Source of the DNA: Chryseobacterium taiwanense
GTDB lineage: Bacteria; Bacteroidota; Bacteroidia; Flavobacteriales; Weeksellaceae
Assembly (NCBI RefSeq): GCF_000813825.1
Contig: NZ_JWTA01000008.1
Coordinates: 124,001-188,000, forward strand
Direction: 5' to 3'
Length of the DNA: 64,000 nucleotides
Shown here: positions 60,283-64,000 of the stretch, piece by piece
Layout: the number at the start of each line of letters is the position of its first letter
How positions within the stretch are numbered: the stretch's first letter is position 1
The notes under the pieces: model-generated
The model's database searches: none
What the model was told of the DNA's origin: nothing
The model's input: only the letters and a program-made list of their open reading frames with translations
Translations under genes and position numbers: made by a program

Positions 60283-62172
60283 TTAAAACAAATCATAACT
60301 AGGCCAAATAATACCCGATTTTTGAATTTCATCAATAAGTGGATACATTCCGCTCCAAGTACATTCGTCATTGCTAGGTCTAGTGTTGATGACAATAGCA
60401 ATGCTTATTCCATTTTTGAAGTGTACAAGACTGGATAACGTTCCGGGCATACAGCCATTATGCATCCACCAGTCACCATTTACTTTTAGTCCTTTTGCAT
60501 AATCTCCGGCATTATTTGCTGTTGAAATGGTTCTCATCACGTCTATGGTTCCGGATTTTAGAACATCGGTTCTATTAGGCAATTTATCTATTCCTGCAAA
60601 AAACTTTAAAAGATCCATCGGTTTTCCTATCCATCCGCCATTGGCATCCATTCTTGTCAGTTTAAGATTATAAGGATTTCCTCCGTAATAGGTTACTTCA
60701 TTGGGCTTTTGTGCAGCTTGGGTATCTGCCCCGATATACATATCACCGATGTCACATTTACTTAGGATATTAGATTTTATATAATTCTGATAGGTTTGCC
60801 CGCTTTTCTTCTCAATAATTCTTCCCAATAGAAAGTAATCAAAATTCATATACTTAAATTCTGAACCCGGAGTATTGGGTTGAGCGTAATTTTTAGCCGC
60901 CCATTTTATAATATCTGCATTGTTGAGCTGGTATTCATTCCAAACTGCATCATCTACCCATCCTGTAGTATGCTCTAAACAATGCTGAACTGTTATTTTT
61001 TCTAAATCGGTTTTGTCTATACAAGCATCAGATTGACTACAAATATCTCCTAAAAGACCATTAGGTCCGAAAATTTTATCGCTGAGTTTCAAATTTGTTG
61101 TTTCGGTAAGCCTCATAATAGCTGCAGAAGTGATAGGCTTGCTTACACTTGCAATACGGAATAAGCTGTTAGGCGAAACCATTGTACCCTCAGTGGTATT
61201 CATAAGGCCAAAACCTTTTGCCCAAACCAGTTTTCCGTCTTTCATGATCGCAATAGAAAGACCCGGAATTGCTGAGTTTTGCATGTAAGTGTTTACTTTA
61301 TTGTAGATTAGACTGGCATCCTTGAAGCTCAGTGATCCTCCTTTCCATAACGCAGCAAATCGAGGTTTACCTCCTACTGTATATCCAGAAACATGGGTAA
61401 GCTGCATTCCCTGATACCAGCCATTATCAAATTCTGCCTGATAATTTTGGTTGGTCATTCTATGTCTTGCGTATACTCCGGTTGTTGATTTTTCCCAAAT
61501 TGCAGCATAACGGTCTTCTCCAGCCACTTCAAATCCACTTACTCTTACCGGTACATAACCGTTGTTCCATTGCTTATTGAATTCTGACTGATATATTTCT
61601 GAGGTCATACCATGGCGTGCAATAAAAGCAGGTCCTGTAGATTTCTCCCAGACAGCAGCATATCGGGTAGAGCCTCCTTTGGTATAGCCACATACTTCTA
61701 TCAGTCTATATCCTTCTTTATTCCAATTATTGAATTCAGCTTGATATTGATCGGGAGTAAGGTCGTGTCGGGCTACCCAAGCTCCGGAAGGTTTGTAAAA
61801 TATGCAGGCAAAATAGGGAATCCCATTTACAGAAAAAGCGCTAATTCTATTGGGACGATATCCTTTGTTTTTTAAATCGGTAACGGTAGTTTGGTATTGG
61901 GCCTCTGATAATCCGTGGCGGGCAGTCCAATCAGGACCTGTAGTATTGTTGCTCCAGATCGCAGCGTAGTAGGCGGTACCATTTACAGCATAGCCACTTA
62001 CGTCCATAAGCCGCATTTTTTTGTCACCGGAATATTTGTTAAATTCAGACTGATACTCATTACTGGTCATATTATGTCTCGCAACATAATTGGCAAACAA
62101 TCCAAGGCTCGATAATAGAGCAAATAAATGAATCAACCTGTGGCTGAAAGTAATTTTTCTGCTAGTTTTCAT
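60283..62172 (-). CDS. Secreted serine hydrolase: five tandem repeats plus beta-lactamase-fold domain
   Basis: 629 residues with a signal peptide (about 1-27). Residues 31-276 hold five repeats of 42-48 residues starting with an ARH motif (residues 31, 84, 134, 185, 235) and containing YQ(S/A)EF, V(S/C)GY and (Y/F)AAxW elements. The C-terminal part (about 285-625) is a class C beta-lactamase/PBP-like domain with S342-x-x-K345, Y441-M-N443 and H571-N-G573. The same order, repeats then beta-lactamase domain, is known from fungal polyglycine hydrolases that cleave plant class IV chitinases; the repeats also occur in bacteria. It may be a protease or esterase; no direct evidence of substrate. Isolated on the minus strand. 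Confidence 0.8.
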   Translation of the reverse strand: MKTSRKITFSHRLIHLFALLSSLGLFANYVARHNMTSNEYQSEFNKYSGDKKMRLMDVSGYAVNGTAYYAAIWSNNTTGPDWTARHGLSEAQYQTTVTDLKNKGYRPNRISAFSVNGIPYFACIFYKPSGAWVARHDLTPDQYQAEFNNWNKEGYRLIEVCGYTKGGSTRYAAVWEKSTGPAFIARHGMTSEIYQSEFNKQWNNGYVPVRVSGFEVAGEDRYAAIWEKSTTGVYARHRMTNQNYQAEFDNGWYQGMQLTHVSGYTVGGKPRFAALWKGGSLSFKDASLIYNKVNTYMQNSAIPGLSIAIMKDGKLVWAKGFGLMNTTEGTMVSPNSLFRIASVSKPITSAAIMRLTETTNLKLSDKIFGPNGLLGDICSQSDACIDKTDLEKITVQHCLEHTTGWVDDAVWNEYQLNNADIIKWAAKNYAQPNTPGSEFKYMNFDYFLLGRIIEKKSGQTYQNYIKSNILSKCDIGDMYIGADTQAAQKPNEVTYYGGNPYNLKLTRMDANGGWIGKPMDLLKFFAGIDKLPNRTDVLKSGTIDVMRTISTANNAGDYAKGLKVNGDWWMHNGCMPGTLSSLVHFKNGISIAIVINTRPSNDECTWSGMYPLIDEIQKSGIIWPSYDLF

Positions 62173-62487
62173 GGTTAAAGAATTGAAATTTAGACAACAG
62201 ATGTTGAATTTTTATCGTCTTAGGAAAGGCGCTGAGCTGGTTTTTAAAAAGGCTTAAATCATATTATAGGCACTTTAAAACATAAACCAGTAAAATTCTG
62301 AGGAAGAATGTTTTTTAATAGAAAAATATTTATAAGTGGGATTAGTGTTTCTTAAAAATATAATAATAAAGCTGTTGATTTTATAGAGACTAATTTACAA
62401 AATGAAAACGAAATATGAGAAAAAATAGATGATATTAATAAAAAACCACTGTTTATCGATTATAACAGTGGTTTTTTGATATTTAGT
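62173..62487. other. Intergenic region between two minus-strand genes
   Basis: 315 bases, AT-rich. Near the far end is the terminator at 62441-62477. The promoter of the serine hydrolase should lie just above 62172 but no clear boxes were found. No gene is evident. Confidence 0.5.
62441..62477 (-). terminator. Terminator of the 412-residue protein gene
   Basis: A perfect 13-base-pair stem AAAAACCACTGTT/AACAGTGGTTTTT with a 10-base loop, immediately past the stop of the minus-strand gene; T runs on both sides suggest bidirectional action. Confidence 0.85.
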
Positions 62488-63726
62488 TTAGAACTCCTTG
62501 AGTTGTTGGGTATAATAGTCAGGAAAATTAGTGATTGCAGCTAACAGTTTTTCTTCATTCACCTTTTTTTGGGTGTCATTGGTAGTATAAGAATTATAAT
62601 TCTTAAAAAGAAAGAAAAACAATAATCTGTTATAATAGTCTAAATTGTTATCTGAAATTGCCGCAAGAATTGTGTTTTCTATTTCTGTTTTATTTTGAGA
62701 TTCGGAAAGAGCCCTTCCTATCCTTCCGATACTTCCATAATAATGATTGGTTACCGGATTTTCAACTCTGAAAGAAATTCCCATTACAAGCTTTAGAACA
62801 TTGATATTAAGCTCTTCAAGTTCTCGAATATAGGTGTTTCTTTGTCCCCAAGCGTAGCTTCCGTCTGATACTCTATCAAAGCGATCGTTCATAATGTCCA
62901 GATGAGCTTTCAGGAAGATATTCCAATTGTAAGTTTCTGCAGAAAGCAATGCAATGTTTACAGCATGAATTCTGGGTCCCATGTCCTGACTGCATCCTCC
63001 AATTACTCTTGTACTTCTCAATTCTTCCAAAAGTTTGCTTTTTTTCTTATCTGAAAAAGACATCCAGTTTTTAGGCATATTCGACGATCCCCTTTTAAGA
63101 TTATCTTTGAATTTTGTAGTGGTTGTATCAATCAGGCAGTCAGAATATCCAATCATATAGGCATACTTTTCCGGAATTTCTTCGGAGCTGAATGGATTGG
63201 GAAAGTAAAATGCTTCTAAGGATTCTTTAGAATATGAAGTTTCCTTATCATGATCAAAAAGCCATTTATTTTGTAAGTTTTGATTATAAAGACTTAGGTT
63301 TTCTGAAGTAATACTGAAACCATAATTATCCTTAAGGTTAAATTCCTCAAATTCTACAACTTCTTTATTATCGTAATCCTTATACTTTCTCTTAATAATT
63401 AAAGCATTTTTAGCAATCGTAGCATTAGGATATTTTTTTATAAATTCTTCAATAGGCATTTGTTTTTCCATATCCTGTTTGGCTGATTGAATGTCCCCAC
63501 CTTCCATCTTAACAATATAAGCGTTGGTTTGGCCTTTAGAGTAGAATTTCTTACTGAGATCGCAGGTTTTAAATTTTAAATTTAAAGAATCTACAATATG
63601 AGTTAGTTTATCCATTGCTTTTTCACTATAGATTAAGCCGTTTTTGTAAATTTTAAATTCGCTTTCCTGAGCAAAAGCTTTCATTCCAACTATAAGAATG
63701 AAAGACAGAATGAGGGATCTTTTCAT
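62488..63726 (-). CDS. Exported protein of unknown function
   Basis: 412 residues with a signal peptide (MKRSLILSFILIVGMKAFA, cleavage after AQ). I recognise no domain. The N-terminal third is charged and beta-like (FKIYKNGLIYSEKAMDKL, KFKTCDLSKKF), the C-terminal two-thirds are mostly helical, with a run of short helices near 230-400 (STRVIGGCSQDMGPRIHAVNIALLSAETYNWNIFLKAHLDIMNDRFD). A motif RVIGGCSQDMGPRIH around residue 240 could be functional. Forty bases separate its start from the stop of the partial gene at the window edge, so the two may form an operon. Confidence 0.75.
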   Translation of the reverse strand: MKRSLILSFILIVGMKAFAQESEFKIYKNGLIYSEKAMDKLTHIVDSLNLKFKTCDLSKKFYSKGQTNAYIVKMEGGDIQSAKQDMEKQMPIEEFIKKYPNATIAKNALIIKRKYKDYDNKEVVEFEEFNLKDNYGFSITSENLSLYNQNLQNKWLFDHDKETSYSKESLEAFYFPNPFSSEEIPEKYAYMIGYSDCLIDTTTTKFKDNLKRGSSNMPKNWMSFSDKKKSKLLEELRSTRVIGGCSQDMGPRIHAVNIALLSAETYNWNIFLKAHLDIMNDRFDRVSDGSYAWGQRNTYIRELEELNINVLKLVMGISFRVENPVTNHYYGSIGRIGRALSESQNKTEIENTILAAISDNNLDYYNRLLFFFLFKNYNSYTTNDTQKKVNEEKLLAAITNFPDYYTQQLKEF

Positions 63727-63766
63727 GGTGTTATTTTGTTTTTATTATTCTCTTAGTCCTAATGTT

Positions 63767-64000
63767 TTACCATTCCCTCCAAGCTTCTGTGATGTCTTCT
63801 TCCATAGTATTATATCCTTTTTTAGCACTTGCATTGATGACAATTTCACAAATTTGCTCACGTTCTATGGTTTCAATGAGCGAACCTTCACATTTTTCAT
63901 TGAGAATATTTAGCTTTTCGATAGTAGATTTCACTATTTTCATGCCTTCTTCTTTTGAGGCAGACTTTTCTATTTCTGCTAAGTAAAGGTTTAGAATATC
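63767..64000 (-). CDS. C-terminal part of an unidentified small cytoplasmic protein (cut by window edge)
   Basis: On the minus strand a frame is open from the window end to a TAA at 63767-63769, giving 77 residues (from DILNLYLAEIEKSASKEEG to TEAWREW). It is helical, charged and without a signal peptide, which contrasts with the exported neighbour. Its upstream part lies outside the window. The size and style remind one of immunity-type or regulatory small proteins, but I recognise no family. Confidence 0.6.
   Translation of the reverse strand, partial: DILNLYLAEIEKSASKEEGMKIVKSTIEKLNILNEKCEGSLIETIEREQICEIVINASAKKGYNTMEEDITEAWREW

Noticed and set aside
60301..62100. ARH tandem repeats as a possible mobile or CRISPR-like array
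   Set aside because: The repeats are diverged at DNA level, keep the reading frame and form one protein domain.

Overview
The window looks like chromosome from a Bacteroidota bacterium, most likely Flavobacteriales and probably Chryseobacterium or a close relative. The signs are AT-rich DNA, SusC/SusD and TonB-dependent receptors, TAnnTTTG-type promoters, lipoproteins with short SSC/FSSC lipoboxes, and many AT-rich dispersed intergenic repeats of the kind seen in Chryseobacterium. No tRNA, rRNA, CRISPR array, insertion sequence or phage was seen. The genus is inferred from style, not from a database match.

Layout. (1) 1-8.2 kb holds the tail of an unidentified gene, a DoxX-like membrane protein, Dps, a DUF1275 membrane protein, a TPR sensor histidine kinase with an NtrC-type response regulator, a TMEM175-like channel and, on the minus strand, a GAF-domain sigma-54 activator. 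(2) 8.4-21.8 kb is a run of eight secreted proteins for rhamnogalacturonan-I (pectin hairy region) breakdown: GH28, GH2, CE12, GH106, a DUF4350-like protein, PL11 lyase, a second CE12 and a GH105 lipoprotein. It ends in a strong terminator. (3) 22.2-35.9 kb combines uptake and L-rhamnose catabolism: rhaT, rhaM, SusC, SusD, rhamnulose-1-phosphate aldolase/lactaldehyde dehydrogenase, rhamnose isomerase, rhamnulokinase and a lactate dehydrogenase-like flavoenzyme. (4) 36.4-45.4 kb, minus strand: a secreted DUF4440 protein, a GntR regulator with a LacI-like sensor, and a three-gene operon of GH28, a DUF4450 protein and a GH65-like protein. (5) 45.8-59.8 kb is an assimilatory sulfate reduction cluster: Rrf2 regulator, cysH, cysD, cysN, cysE, cysK, cobA, cysJ, cysI, a 39-residue Cys-rich leader ORF, a TonB-dependent receptor, and a fusion of siroheme synthase to a TauE/SafE permease. 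(6) 60-64 kb: a tiny histone H1-like gene, a serine hydrolase with five tandem repeats like fungal polyglycine hydrolases, and two unidentified minus-strand genes, the last cut by the window edge.

How it works together. The pectin enzymes are all predicted to be exported. They should deacetylate RG-I, cut it, remove galactose and unsaturated galacturonate, and release L-rhamnose. RhaT imports rhamnose and the cytoplasmic enzymes take it to DHAP and lactate, then pyruvate. Nothing here degrades galacturonate. A palindrome close to TGCAATCGATTGCA occurs in four intergenic regions of this pectin/rhamnose block and probably marks a shared regulon. In the sulfur cluster the reductase has the Fe-S cysteines of APS reductases and no APS kinase is present, so sulfate probably goes APS to sulfite to sulfide to cysteine, with siroheme made by the cobA product and the fusion protein.

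Most unusual: the siroheme-synthase/TauE fusion, the Cys-rich leader ORF just before the sulfur-cluster receptor, an in-frame repeat-derived peptide inside the DUF4450 enzyme, a repeat family with inverted ends in at least five intergenic regions, and the uncharacterised DUF4450/GH65-like pair.
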